Assembly (NCBI GenBank): GCA_030765125.1
Contig: JAVCDD010000234.1
Span: 1 to 41,428, forward strand
Reading direction: 5' to 3'
Source of the DNA: Candidatus Hatepunaea meridiana
Lineage (GTDB): Bacteria; Electryoneota; AABM5-125-24; Hatepunaeales; Hatepunaeaceae
DNA: 41,428 bases
Positions 22,644 to 30,010 of this stretch are shown in pieces. The stretch's first letter is position 1, and each line of letters begins with the position of its first letter. The translations under genes and the position numbers were made by a program. Below the pieces are notes generated by a model. The model did not search any database and was not told the DNA's origin. It saw only the letters and a list, made by a program, of their open reading frames with translations.

Positions 22644-23570
22644 ATGATCGGAGAAATAGACAAGATAGCTGGTGAAATTCGTAGCCAGGTGATGGGGCGC
22701 TGCCTGATTAACGAGCTGTTAAATAGACATACTTCATTCAAGGTTGGAGGACCGGCAGCGTTATATGTTTATCCTGCTGGAACGGAAGCTCTTTCTATAC
22801 TGCTTCAGATATGTAAAGATCATTCTTTAGAGACTCTTATTATTGGTTACGGTAATAACTTGTTGGTAAGTGATGATGGTTTTACAGGTTGTGTGATAGA
22901 TTTAACGGAAGCATTTAATAATATTATGGTTGAAGATGACAGGATAACTGCTGGTGCAGGTGCATGGTTAGATGATGTCGTGAAAATGACCGGAGAGTGT
23001 GGATTGTCAGGACTTGAACAGATAGCTGGTATACCATCGAGCGTGGGTGGAGGGATGTCAATGAATTGCGGCGCTTTTGGGACATATATATCCGATCATC
23101 TGTCTGAACTAAAGATAATGGAACTTGACGGTCGGGTAAAAAGATTGCCCGGTTCAGAGGTAGAATTCGGTTATCGTACCGCACCAGGATTATGTAACAG
23201 AATTGTTCTTGATGCCATTTTTCAGTTGGAAAAAGATAAGTCAAGCAGTGTTGGTAAGTTGATAAAAGAAACCATATCGGAGCGTTATCGTCGAAAGGTA
23301 ATGGAGCTACCTTCAGCGGGGAGCGTATTTCGCAATCCGGAAGGTCACTTTGCCGCTCGGTTGTTGGAATCCATTGGCGCTAAAGGAATGATGATTGGAG
23401 GCGCTGAAGTATCGGCACAGCATGCTAATTTTATCTTGAATCGGCATCAAGCAGCAACAGCAAGCGATATAATTTCGCTAATAAACTCACTAAAGGATAA
23501 GGTTTATAAGAGATATAACCTTGAATTGAATTTGGAATTACGTCTAATAGGATTTGATAATGGCAACTAA
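22644..23570 (+). CDS. murB: UDP-N-acetylenolpyruvoylglucosamine reductase MurB (short type)
   Basis: MurB is a cytoplasmic FAD enzyme that reduces UDP-GlcNAc-enolpyruvate to UDP-MurNAc with NADPH. The FAD-binding motifs are NRHTSFKVGGPAALYVYP and IIGYGNNLLVSDDGF, then GLEQIAGIPSSVGGGMSMNCGAFG. The catalytic Ser region is LPSAGSVFRNPEGHFAARLLE, followed by IGGAEVSAQHANFILN. The 308-residue length and the lack of the type I Tyr loop in the last domain indicate a type II MurB. The ATG at 22644 follows AAGAAGAGAA, a plausible ribosome site. It overlaps ftsQ by 11 bases. Confidence 0.96.
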   Translation: MIGEIDKIAGEIRSQVMGRCLINELLNRHTSFKVGGPAALYVYPAGTEALSILLQICKDHSLETLIIGYGNNLLVSDDGFTGCVIDLTEAFNNIMVEDDRITAGAGAWLDDVVKMTGECGLSGLEQIAGIPSSVGGGMSMNCGAFGTYISDHLSELKIMELDGRVKRLPGSEVEFGYRTAPGLCNRIVLDAIFQLEKDKSSSVGKLIKETISERYRRKVMELPSAGSVFRNPEGHFAARLLESIGAKGMMIGGAEVSAQHANFILNRHQAATASDIISLINSLKDKVYKRYNLELNLELRLIGFDNGN

Positions 23571-24399
23571 AAAATTGTTGCGCCAGGTGTTAATACCTGA
23601 CACAACCAGAAAAAGATACCCACGTCGAAGTAAACGAGGAAAATTTATTCTATTTACAATAGTTGCTCTGTTGATTGGAATTGGTATTTGGTGGGGTGGA
23701 TCAGCAATTTGCCAAGTTGTAGGGGAAAGAATAGCCTGTTCGTCTCTGAGTGTTGTCGAGAGAATAGAAGTCGTCGGTTTAATGAGGTTGCCACAACACG
23801 ATATTCTATCTGCCGCAGGTGTAAATCAAGGTGATAATTTGATGAAGCTTGATTATGATTCTATTTCAGCTCGCGTTATGGAAATTCCGGGCGTTAGAAA
23901 CGCTAAGGCAATCAGAAGACTACCGAGACGTTTGTTAATACGAGTTGAAGAGCGTATTCCTATTGCTGCTGTCAATGCAGGTGAACTGCTTTTAATTGAC
24001 GAGGAAGGAGTTGTCTTTCAACCTGTCTATGGTGGTGAAGTTCTCGATCTGCCTGTTTTGACCGGCATGATAAAACCTGATAAGCGTGAAACATCTCATA
24101 GTGAAGAATCTGAGTTAACACCTGATGCAACTATGATTACTAAAATAAGAAACAATTATCCGGTTATCTATCAACATTTAAGCGAGATTCAGGTAATAGA
24201 CGATAATATAGCTTTGAGACTTCGGCAGGGTGGAGCATTGGTCAAGACAGATGGAATGTTGAAAATGGAAACGCTTGATGACCTTGAGTTGTTCTTAACA
24301 CAAAAAGGCGCTGAATTACCCGTATCAATAGAATACGTGGATTTAAGATTCCCTACAATGATAATAACGGGGAATAATAAAATTAAGGATGAAGGATGA
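23560..24399 (+). CDS. ftsQ: Cell division protein FtsQ with an inserted palindromic peptide
   Basis: FtsQ recruits FtsB/FtsL and links early and late divisome proteins. From ATG 23560 (279 residues) there is a basic cytoplasmic tail, one transmembrane helix (FILFTIVALLIGIGIWW, about 28-45) and a POTRA domain (VVERIEVVGLMRLPQHDILSA) ending in VEERIPIAAVNAGE. The C-terminal FtsQ domain contains LLIDEEGVVFQP. Residues 7-15 (LRQVLIPDT) are encoded by a 28-nt palindrome. A second segment ESELTPDATM near residue 190 matches its right half. Both lie in non-structured regions. The last residues (KIKDEG) run into a GGATGAAGGATGAAGG tract. Confidence 0.9.
   Translation: MATKKLLRQVLIPDTTRKRYPRRSKRGKFILFTIVALLIGIGIWWGGSAICQVVGERIACSSLSVVERIEVVGLMRLPQHDILSAAGVNQGDNLMKLDYDSISARVMEIPGVRNAKAIRRLPRRLLIRVEERIPIAAVNAGELLLIDEEGVVFQPVYGGEVLDLPVLTGMIKPDKRETSHSEESELTPDATMITKIRNNYPVIYQHLSEIQVIDDNIALRLRQGGALVKTDGMLKMETLDDLELFLTQKGAELPVSIEYVDLRFPTMIITGNNKIKDEG
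23578..23605. repeat. Family D coding palindrome in ftsQ
   Basis: A 28-nt imperfect palindrome, with three mismatches to the consensus half-site TTGCGTCAGGTGTT plus its mirror. It encodes LRQVLIPDT in the cytoplasmic tail of FtsQ, in the same reading phase as the copies in the methyltransferase and ftsX. Confidence 0.8.
24114..24131. repeat. Right half of a family D element in ftsQ
   Basis: GTTAACACCTGATGCAAC matches the right half of the family D palindrome with one mismatch and again encodes LTPDAT in the same phase. The left half is absent. It could be an eroded copy or a partial insertion in the linker of the FtsQ C-terminal domain. Confidence 0.55.
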
Positions 24400-24424
24400 A
24401 GGACGAAGGATGAAGAGCGACGAG
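24385..24424. repeat. GAAGGATGAAGGACGAAGG tract after ftsQ
   Basis: Four imperfect copies of a 7-nt purine-rich unit (AAGGATG/AAGGACG) cross the ftsQ stop codon. They resemble tracts at 22574 and 25741. Confidence 0.65.
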
Positions 24425-24479
24425 ACAGATGGATTTTCGTTCTTTGTCTTTCTTCTTTCATACTTATTTCGGAGGTATT

Positions 24480-25727
24480 ATGGCATTTGCCGGTAGGTTT
24501 ATTGGTGTAGATCTTGGAACAACCAAGATCAGCGCAATTATTGCTGAATTGGACGAAAATGGTGAAATTCAGGTTGTCGGAGTAGGTAATACCATTTCAC
24601 GAGGGCTGCGAAGGGGCGTAGTTGTCAATATTGATAAGACAACCGATGCCATTCGCACTGCCGTTGAGAAGGCTGAGCAGCAGGCTGGCATCAAGGTGCG
24701 TGACGTGTACGTCGGAATTGCCGGTGATCACATAAGAAGCATTAATTCACGTGGTGTGATAGCTGTGTCGCGTGGACCTGGTATGGGCAGATCAAATGAG
24801 ATAACTCAAAACGACGTGGACAGAGTTATCGAAGCTGCAAGAGCCGTCGCTCTGCCAATGGATCGAGAGGTTCTCCACGTACTGCCTCAGAATTTCACTG
24901 TAGATGACGAGTCGAAGATTCCTGAACCAATAGGAATGAGTGGACTTAGGCTCGAGGCAGACGTGCATATTATCACTGGTGCGATTGCCTCAGCACAAAA
25001 CATCTACCGTTGTGTCAGAAATGCCGGATTGGGATTGCGAGGTCTGGTGTTGGAACCCCTCGCGTCGAGTCTGGCGGTTTTGACGGATGATGAAAAGGAG
25101 CTTGGAGTCGCTTTGTTGGATCTGGGTGGTGGAACGACTGATATTGCGGTGTTCTATGAAGGTTCCATTCGACACTCATCTGTAATTGGATGGGGAGGTA
25201 TGAGCGTTACACGCGATATTGCAGCAGTTCTGGGGATTCCTGTTGAAAAAAGTGAGTTGCTGAAACTGGAAAGAGGAGACATATTCCCTCCTGTGAGTGA
25301 TAAAGAACCATTTGAAGTTCAGGGGACAACTGATGATAGAGGACACACGGTTGATCCTGTTATATTGAGCGAGATTATCAGAGCACGGATGGAAGAGATA
25401 TTCGGAATGGTTTTGCGTGAATTGAAACGAGTGGACTGTATGGATTCGTTATCTGCAGGGATTGTAGTTACAGGCGGCGGATCTCAATTAAAAGGAACAG
25501 CAGAATTAGCCAGGCTGATTTTCGGCAAGACTGTTCGTATTGGAGTGCCTCGCGGTTTACAAGGGTTGGTGGATACTGTTCATAATCCAGCGTTTGCAAC
25601 TGGTGTTGGTCTCATTTTATATGGTATGGGGGATACTGATGAGACTGGTTTTATCGGTGACGACACAGTAGTCTTCAAGAAAATATTCAAACTTTTCAAG
25701 GGCTGGTTTGATGGTTTGGTAAACTGA
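24480..25727 (+). CDS. ftsA: Cell division protein FtsA
   Basis: FtsA is an actin-like ATPase that anchors FtsZ to the membrane and recruits later divisome proteins. The ATG at 24480 has GGAGG five bases before it and gives MAFAGRFIGVDLGTTKISAI, the family start; an upstream ATG at 24429 would add 17 unrelated residues. Phosphate-binding motifs are VDLGTTKIS and ALLDLGGGTTDIAVF. GIVVTGGGSQLKGTAELA is the adenosine motif. VYVGIAGDHIRSINSRGVI belongs to the SHS2/1C domain. The last residues, KKIFKLFKGWFDGLVN, form the amphipathic membrane-targeting helix. The size (415 residues) is normal. Confidence 0.97.
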   Translation: MAFAGRFIGVDLGTTKISAIIAELDENGEIQVVGVGNTISRGLRRGVVVNIDKTTDAIRTAVEKAEQQAGIKVRDVYVGIAGDHIRSINSRGVIAVSRGPGMGRSNEITQNDVDRVIEAARAVALPMDREVLHVLPQNFTVDDESKIPEPIGMSGLRLEADVHIITGAIASAQNIYRCVRNAGLGLRGLVLEPLASSLAVLTDDEKELGVALLDLGGGTTDIAVFYEGSIRHSSVIGWGGMSVTRDIAAVLGIPVEKSELLKLERGDIFPPVSDKEPFEVQGTTDDRGHTVDPVILSEIIRARMEEIFGMVLRELKRVDCMDSLSAGIVVTGGGSQLKGTAELARLIFGKTVRIGVPRGLQGLVDTVHNPAFATGVGLILYGMGDTDETGFIGDDTVVFKKIFKLFKGWFDGLVN

Positions 25728-25740
25728 AACCGAATTAAAA

Positions 25741-25830
25741 GGTCGAAGAGCAAAGGATGAAGGACGAGGGATGAAAATTAATGCCCAGAGCTCAGAGCCT
25801 AAAGCCCAAAGACAAAAGACAAAAGACTGA
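25741..25830. repeat. Low-complexity tracts between ftsA and ftsZ
   Basis: GAAGAGCAAAGGATGAAGGA is followed by AGAGCTCAGAGCC, AAAGCCCAAAGAC and two AAAAGAC units. They fill most of the 132-bp gap. No terminator or promoter is clear; a good AAGGAG site follows before the ftsZ ATG. Confidence 0.6.
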
Positions 25831-25859
25831 TTTATTATAAAAAAAGGAGTTAAAACCTA

Positions 25860-27083
25860 ATGGAAGCAACATTTAACCTACTCCCTGTTGAAGAACCCTA
25901 TCTCGGCGCCAGAATCAAGGTTGTCGGGATCGGTGGAGCTGGCGGGAATGCGGTTGACAGAATGATTTTATCAGGTTTATCCAGTGTTGATTTCATCGCT
26001 TTCAACACAGATGCCCAAGCGCTTGATAAGTGTCGTGCGACATCAAAAGTGCAATTCGGTCGTCAGATAACCAAAGGTTTAGGAGCCGGCGCGAATCCTC
26101 AGGTTGGCAAAGATGCTGCCGAACAGGATAACGAGTTGTTTCAAGAACACTTAAGCGGCGCTGATCTGGTATTTATAACGGCCGGCATGGGTGGTGGAAC
26201 GGGAACTGGAGCCGCCCCTCTCGCGGCTGAAATCGCCCGTAGCAGCGGTGCATTAACGGTTGCTATTGTCACCAAACCTTTCTTCTTTGAAGGTCGTCGC
26301 CGGATGAATGTCGCGGAAGCTGGAATCAAGGAATTGCGAGAGAAGGTCGACACGCTGATTATTGTGCCTAATCAGCAGTTAATGAAACTCGATAATGTCA
26401 GTAAATTGACTTTCCTTCAGGGTTTTGAGACTGCTGATTCAATTCTGGTTCAAGCTACAAAGGGCATTTCGGATCTAATATCCGTAACTGGAATTGTGAA
26501 CCTCGATTTCGCTGATGTCCGGTCTATTATGGAGAGTACCGGTGAAGCTCTAATTGGAATAGGTACCGGTGAAGGTGAGAAACGTGCCGTGGAAGCTGCC
26601 ACTCAAGCTATCACATGCCCGTTATTGGAAGATATTACCATCGCTGGAGCGCAGGGTGTTCTGGTCAATATCACTGGTTCGTCGGAAATGACGCTGATGG
26701 AAGTCAACGAAGCTGCTTCGGTAATCTATGAAGCGGCTGGGGATCGTGCCAACGTTATCTTCGGTACAGTTATTGATGATGAAGCGGGTGATGAGATTCG
26801 AGTGACGGTCATTGCCACTGGTTTCAACAGCGATTCATCGGTTCTAACGCCCACTTTACAGCCTGACAAGATGGTTGATTATCGTCCGCGTAAGCAGGAT
26901 AATCTTGAAGAACCAGCAATAAACAGAATACACCAAAATACGGGTATTGGTTCTGATAATCTGATTGAAGATACAGATAGGTTAGTCCTTAGAGGACAAA
27001 AAAGGAAAAGTCTTGCTGTTGATTTCGATAGAGATCCTCCTGATCTTAGCGTACCGACTTTCGTTCGCAACAACGGACACTAA
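25860..27083 (+). CDS. ftsZ: Cell division GTPase FtsZ
   Basis: FtsZ is the tubulin-like GTPase that forms the Z-ring. AAAAAAGGAG precedes the ATG. Motifs are VVGIGGAGGNAVDRMI (T1), FNTDAQAL (T3 region), the GTP signature GMGGGTGTGAAP, VTKPFFFEGRRR and DNVSKLTFLQGFETAD. The C-terminal half has EAASVIYEAAGDRANVIFGTVIDDE. A linker of about 60 residues then leads to the C-terminal peptide PDLSVPTFVRNN, which corresponds to the conserved 'D(I/L)PXFLR' contact site for FtsA, although it ends in NGH. Length 407 is typical. It follows ftsA by 132 bp and is apparently cotranscribed. Confidence 0.98.
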   Translation: MEATFNLLPVEEPYLGARIKVVGIGGAGGNAVDRMILSGLSSVDFIAFNTDAQALDKCRATSKVQFGRQITKGLGAGANPQVGKDAAEQDNELFQEHLSGADLVFITAGMGGGTGTGAAPLAAEIARSSGALTVAIVTKPFFFEGRRRMNVAEAGIKELREKVDTLIIVPNQQLMKLDNVSKLTFLQGFETADSILVQATKGISDLISVTGIVNLDFADVRSIMESTGEALIGIGTGEGEKRAVEAATQAITCPLLEDITIAGAQGVLVNITGSSEMTLMEVNEAASVIYEAAGDRANVIFGTVIDDEAGDEIRVTVIATGFNSDSSVLTPTLQPDKMVDYRPRKQDNLEEPAINRIHQNTGIGSDNLIEDTDRLVLRGQKRKSLAVDFDRDPPDLSVPTFVRNNGH

Positions 27084-27132
27084 AGCTGGAATGCTGCGTT
27101 TTGTGGCAACAACTGATGCAACATTGTAATCA

Positions 27133-28011
27133 TTGAAAGCTAAACGTTCAGCAAACGGAAGTTATTCTGAAAAGCAGATTGAGAAGCGTGTAAGGGTTGA
27201 ACCTTATCATATCCTTGCGAGGATATATGATCAGGTTATGTCACACGTGGATTATACTTCCTGGGCGGATTTTGTACTGGAGATACTGACTGACTATGGT
27301 TTATCGGCATTTCCTGATGAATCATCGTTGTGTCAAAATTTGACAACTTCAGAGTTGCGTCAGGTGTTAACACCTGACGCACCGATGAGTCTGCTTGAAT
27401 GTGCTTGTGGCACGGGCACGGTTTCAATTAATTTGGCTATAAGAGGTTATCATATTGAAGCCTGCGATGAGTCTGGTCGAATGATTGAAGTTGCAAGGTC
27501 TAAAGCTGCGTCATTGAGAAATCCACCACTTTTTTTCGTTAAGGATTTCCTTGACTTAGATGAGGATGATTGCTATGATGCAGTTTTGTGTCTCTATGAT
27601 TCAGTGAACTATTTGTTACAAACTGATCAGGTTGAGGATTATTTCAACTGTGTTAAAAGAGCTTTAAAACCGGATGGATTATTCCTTTTTGATGTTTGCA
27701 CGGAGTATAATTCACTGATGAACTTTCAGTCAGGAGATTACGAGGAACAGGGTTCGGATTTCAGTTATATTCGCATTATGCAGTATCATAGAGAGACTAA
27801 AATACAGGAAAATCGTTTTCTAATACGGTTGGATGATGCACCGGGAATTACTTACGAGGAAGTGCATCTACAAAGGATATACGATCTTGGTACGATTAGA
27901 ATTCTGTTAGAAAGCGTTGGTTTCAAGATCGAAGAAGAGACAGACGACATCCAAAGAACTACTCCGCAAGAGGATTCACTAAGGGTGCATTTCCTATGTC
28001 GTAACAAGTAG
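27133..28011 (+). CDS. Class I SAM-dependent methyltransferase with an inserted peptide
   Basis: The 292-residue protein has the N-terminal helix PYHILARIYDQVMSHVDYTSWADFVLEIL, then motif I LLECACGTGTVSINLAIRGY, acidic strand 2 IEACDES, FVKDFLDLD and YDAVLCLYDSVNYLL. LKPDGLFLFDVCTEY follows. The layout is that of small-molecule class I methyltransferases, and the substrate is unknown. Between the helix and motif I, residues 75-84 (LRQVLTPDAP) are written by a family D palindrome, and SLCQNLTTSE just before by another short palindrome. The start is TTG 27133, since a TAA lies two codons upstream; no ribosome site is clear. It sits between ftsZ and ftsE, so a divisome link is possible but not shown. 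Confidence 0.88.
   Translation: MKAKRSANGSYSEKQIEKRVRVEPYHILARIYDQVMSHVDYTSWADFVLEILTDYGLSAFPDESSLCQNLTTSELRQVLTPDAPMSLLECACGTGTVSINLAIRGYHIEACDESGRMIEVARSKAASLRNPPLFFVKDFLDLDEDDCYDAVLCLYDSVNYLLQTDQVEDYFNCVKRALKPDGLFLFDVCTEYNSLMNFQSGDYEEQGSDFSYIRIMQYHRETKIQENRFLIRLDDAPGITYEEVHLQRIYDLGTIRILLESVGFKIEEETDDIQRTTPQEDSLRVHFLCRNK
27355..27382. repeat. Family D coding palindrome in the methyltransferase gene
   Basis: The half-site TTGCGTCAGGTGTT is followed at once by its mirror; only the last base deviates. It encodes LRQVLTPDA between the first helix and the SAM-binding motif. The first 27 nt are identical to the ftsX copy. Confidence 0.9.
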
Positions 28012-28033
28012 TATTGTAGGCGTCCTTGATTGA

Positions 28034-28088
28034 TGTTGTAATGTTGTAATGTTGTGATTTGACATTACAACATTACAACATTACAACA
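28034..28088. repeat. TTGTAATG palindrome before ftsE
   Basis: Arms of 22 bp, built from the unit TGTTGTAA repeated, at 28034-28055 and 28067-28088 are perfect inverted copies. TGATTGAT occurs just before (28027-28034) and just after (28120-28127, in the ftsE start), a possible duplicated target. A related element lies after ftsE at 28841-28887. It fills the 107-bp gap in front of ftsE. Confidence 0.85.
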
Positions 28089-28118
28089 TCACAACATTAT
28101 AATTTTCTTACTTAAATC

Positions 28119-28778
28119 ATGATTGATCTGATAAAACTGCTAAACGTAAACTACCAATTCAACGGTAGCAGTGGAGTATCCGGAATATCATTCGAGGTTA
28201 AACCGAGTGAATTCGTCTTGATGGTGGGAAAGACCGGAGCAGGGAAGACTACATTATTAAAGTTAATTTCATTAGAACTGATACCCGCTTCAGGTGAGAT
28301 ATTCCTTGAGAAGTTCAGGTCAAGTGGAATTAAACCTAGTACTTTACCGTTTTGGAGACGGCAATTGGGCATCGTTTACCAGGATTTCAGACTTCTTCGC
28401 GAACGAACTGCTCTGGAAAACGTCCGTCTGGCAGCCGCTTGCGAGCGTAACCTTCCCAACAGACCTAAAAATCGATCCCTGAAAGCCCTTGCCAGAGTCG
28501 GGCTATCCCACAAAATACACAGCTACCCTGACGAGCTGTCTACCGGCGAGCAGCAACGTATCACCATTGCCAGAGCGCTTGTTAATGAACCCTTTTTGTT
28601 ACTCGCTGATGAGCCGGTGAGCAACCTTGATGAAGAGACATCCATAGAGATAATTGAGCTATTACAGAAGCTGAATCAGGCGGGAACGGCAATGTTGGTT
28701 GCCACTCACCAACCGGAACGATTTACACCCTGTCAACCCCGCTATATCCGCATTAAAGAAGGAATGATTGTCGAATAA
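28119..28778 (+). CDS. ftsE: Cell division ATP-binding protein FtsE
   Basis: FtsE is the ATPase of the FtsEX complex, which controls peptidoglycan hydrolases at the septum. Walker A is GKTGAGKTT (38-46), the Q-loop is VYQDFRLL, the ABC signature is LSTGEQQRITIARAL, and Walker B is LLLADEPVSNLD. The H-loop is VATHQPER. YQDFRLL and the 219-residue size are characteristic of FtsE. The gene is flanked on both sides by TTGTAATG palindromes. Its end GATTGTCGAATAA is duplicated 135 bp downstream at the ftsX start, showing that the two genes formerly overlapped. Confidence 0.94.
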   Translation: MIDLIKLLNVNYQFNGSSGVSGISFEVKPSEFVLMVGKTGAGKTTLLKLISLELIPASGEIFLEKFRSSGIKPSTLPFWRRQLGIVYQDFRLLRERTALENVRLAAACERNLPNRPKNRSLKALARVGLSHKIHSYPDELSTGEQQRITIARALVNEPFLLLADEPVSNLDEETSIEIIELLQKLNQAGTAMLVATHQPERFTPCQPRYIRIKEGMIVE

Positions 28779-28900
28779 CCAAACGCTGTCATCCTGAAGC
28801 TTTTGGATTACTGCGTTTTCAATCTCTCTTATTTTTAGAGTGTTGTAATGTTGTGATGTTAAATTACAACATCACAACATTACAACATTATTTCATTAAG
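28779..28900. mobile_element. Palindromic insertion separating ftsE and ftsX
   Basis: This 122-bp segment lies between two direct copies of GATTGTCGAATAA (28766-28778 and 28901-28913). It contains perfect 19-bp inverted arms (TGTTGTAATGTTGTGATGT at 28841-28859, mirror at 28869-28887), related to the element before ftsE. The flanking 13-bp duplication looks like a target-site duplication. There is no ORF. Confidence 0.75.
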
Positions 28901-28912
28901 GATTGTCGAATA

Positions 28913-29824
28913 ATGATACTCTTTTCGCTGCGTGAAGGATGGAAGAACTTTTCCAACATCAGTATAATCGGCTTATTAAGTCTGATCTCACTGACAATAA
29001 CGCTATTACTGATTGGTTTTGCAGCGCGGGGATTTATCCTGATTGAAGACTGGAAATCGGGGATGTTGGGAAGGTTTGAGATTGAGGCGTTCTTGAGTGA
29101 GGATACGACTAAGTTGCGTCAGGTGTTAACACCTGACGCAACAATCCTCGAAGGCATAACACTTGACTCAACATTTCTCGAAGGCATTGCCAGGCAGATT
29201 AAAGCGCTGACGGATGTAGAAGAAGTAACTTATGTATCAAAAACTGCTGCTGCCAGGCGTTTTACCAAACAGTTCGGTGAGGAACTCTTCGATTTACTGG
29301 AATACAACCCACTTCCAGCCTCGTATGTAGTCAAGCTCAAACGGGATGCTGATCCGTCGAAAAGCTGGGAGAGGACGTCAATCGCTATAGAGGAAATCCC
29401 CGGTGTAGACGACGTGGTTTACGAGGGCGATCTGTTATTATCTGTAGACAGGTTCTATCGTTCATTCGGGACAGTAGTTGCTATTGCGGTTATGGCTGCG
29501 TTGATTGTATCAATGTTACTAACGATACTATCGGTGCAAAGCGTTATCCGTTCCAAGGAGGAGTTCATCCGGATAGTAACGTTATCCGGAGGAACGAGAT
29601 GGATGGCGCGCGGACCATTCGTGATGCTCGGTGCATACTACGGCATAATCTCAGGTCTTTTCGCTGCCGGAGTAATATCTCTAATCAGTTGGATCATCAG
29701 CATTAGCTGGGAGTTAGGAACCGTAATGCCGTTATGGTGGTTGTTTTTGATAGTTGCCATAGGCGCAGTCTTCGGGATGATTGGAGCGGGATGGGCGGCA
29801 GGGAGGAGGATTCGGGAAGTTTGA
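28913..29824 (+). CDS. ftsX: Cell division protein FtsX with inserted palindromic peptide
   Basis: FtsX is the membrane partner of FtsE and has a periplasmic loop that binds hydrolase activators. From ATG 28913 (MILFSLREGWKNFSNI, 303 residues) there are four transmembrane helices (about 20-42, 185-210, 236-262 and 275-295). The periplasmic loop contains ALTDVEEVTYVSKTAAARRFTKQFG, as in the family. Just after EIEAFLSEDTTK, residues 68-76 (LRQVLTPDA) are encoded by a family D palindrome, followed by a 10-residue tandem repeat (LTPDATILEG, ITLDSTFLEG). The longer frame from 28853 reads through a palindrome and is not used. Confidence 0.93.
   Translation: MILFSLREGWKNFSNISIIGLLSLISLTITLLLIGFAARGFILIEDWKSGMLGRFEIEAFLSEDTTKLRQVLTPDATILEGITLDSTFLEGIARQIKALTDVEEVTYVSKTAAARRFTKQFGEELFDLLEYNPLPASYVVKLKRDADPSKSWERTSIAIEEIPGVDDVVYEGDLLLSVDRFYRSFGTVVAIAVMAALIVSMLLTILSVQSVIRSKEEFIRIVTLSGGTRWMARGPFVMLGAYYGIISGLFAAGVISLISWIISISWELGTVMPLWWLFLIVAIGAVFGMIGAGWAAGRRIREV
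29114..29141. repeat. Family D coding palindrome in ftsX
   Basis: A perfect 28-nt palindrome made of TTGCGTCAGGTGTT and its mirror. Its right half plus the next 13 nt (29127-29156) is repeated directly at 29157-29186 with four mismatches in 30, giving an in-frame 10-residue repeat. Confidence 0.92.
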
Positions 29825-29835
29825 AAGCAATGATG

Positions 29836-29880
29836 GGGTAGGACAGACATTCTTGTCTGTCATTCATCTGAGTAGGATAG
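29836..29880. repeat. Hairpin after ftsX, family C type
   Basis: GACAGACATTCTTGTCTGTC at 29842-29861 is a perfect hairpin flanked by GTAGG. AATCTCATAAGTTGAGATT follows at 29883-29901. Together they may end transcription of the dcw operon, but no T-run is present. Confidence 0.55.
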
Positions 29881-29906
29881 GGAATCTCATAAGTTGAGAT
29901 TAATTA

Positions 29907-29935
29907 TTGACTTTGCGAAATATAATCTATATATT
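29907..29935 (+). promoter_or_regulatory. Sigma70-type promoter for the 30011 gene
   Basis: TTGACT (29907-29912) and TATATT (29930-29935) are separated by exactly 17 bp. Transcription would begin near 29942, about 70 bp before the start codon at 30011. Confidence 0.55.
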
Positions 29936-30010
29936 ACCCAAAGATTGAGACATGCAAAAATAGAATTCTAAACGGTAATGGGTATTAGTTTTCATTTTAT
30001 TTAGATATTA

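Noticed and set aside
28034..28088. Repeated TTGTAATG units that could suggest a CRISPR array
   Set aside because: Units are about 8 bp, without spacers, arranged as two opposed arms; no cas genes are present.
28853..28912. Upstream start for ftsX at 28853
   Set aside because: The added residues are translated from a palindromic insertion; the ATG at 28913 restores the ancestral overlap with ftsE.
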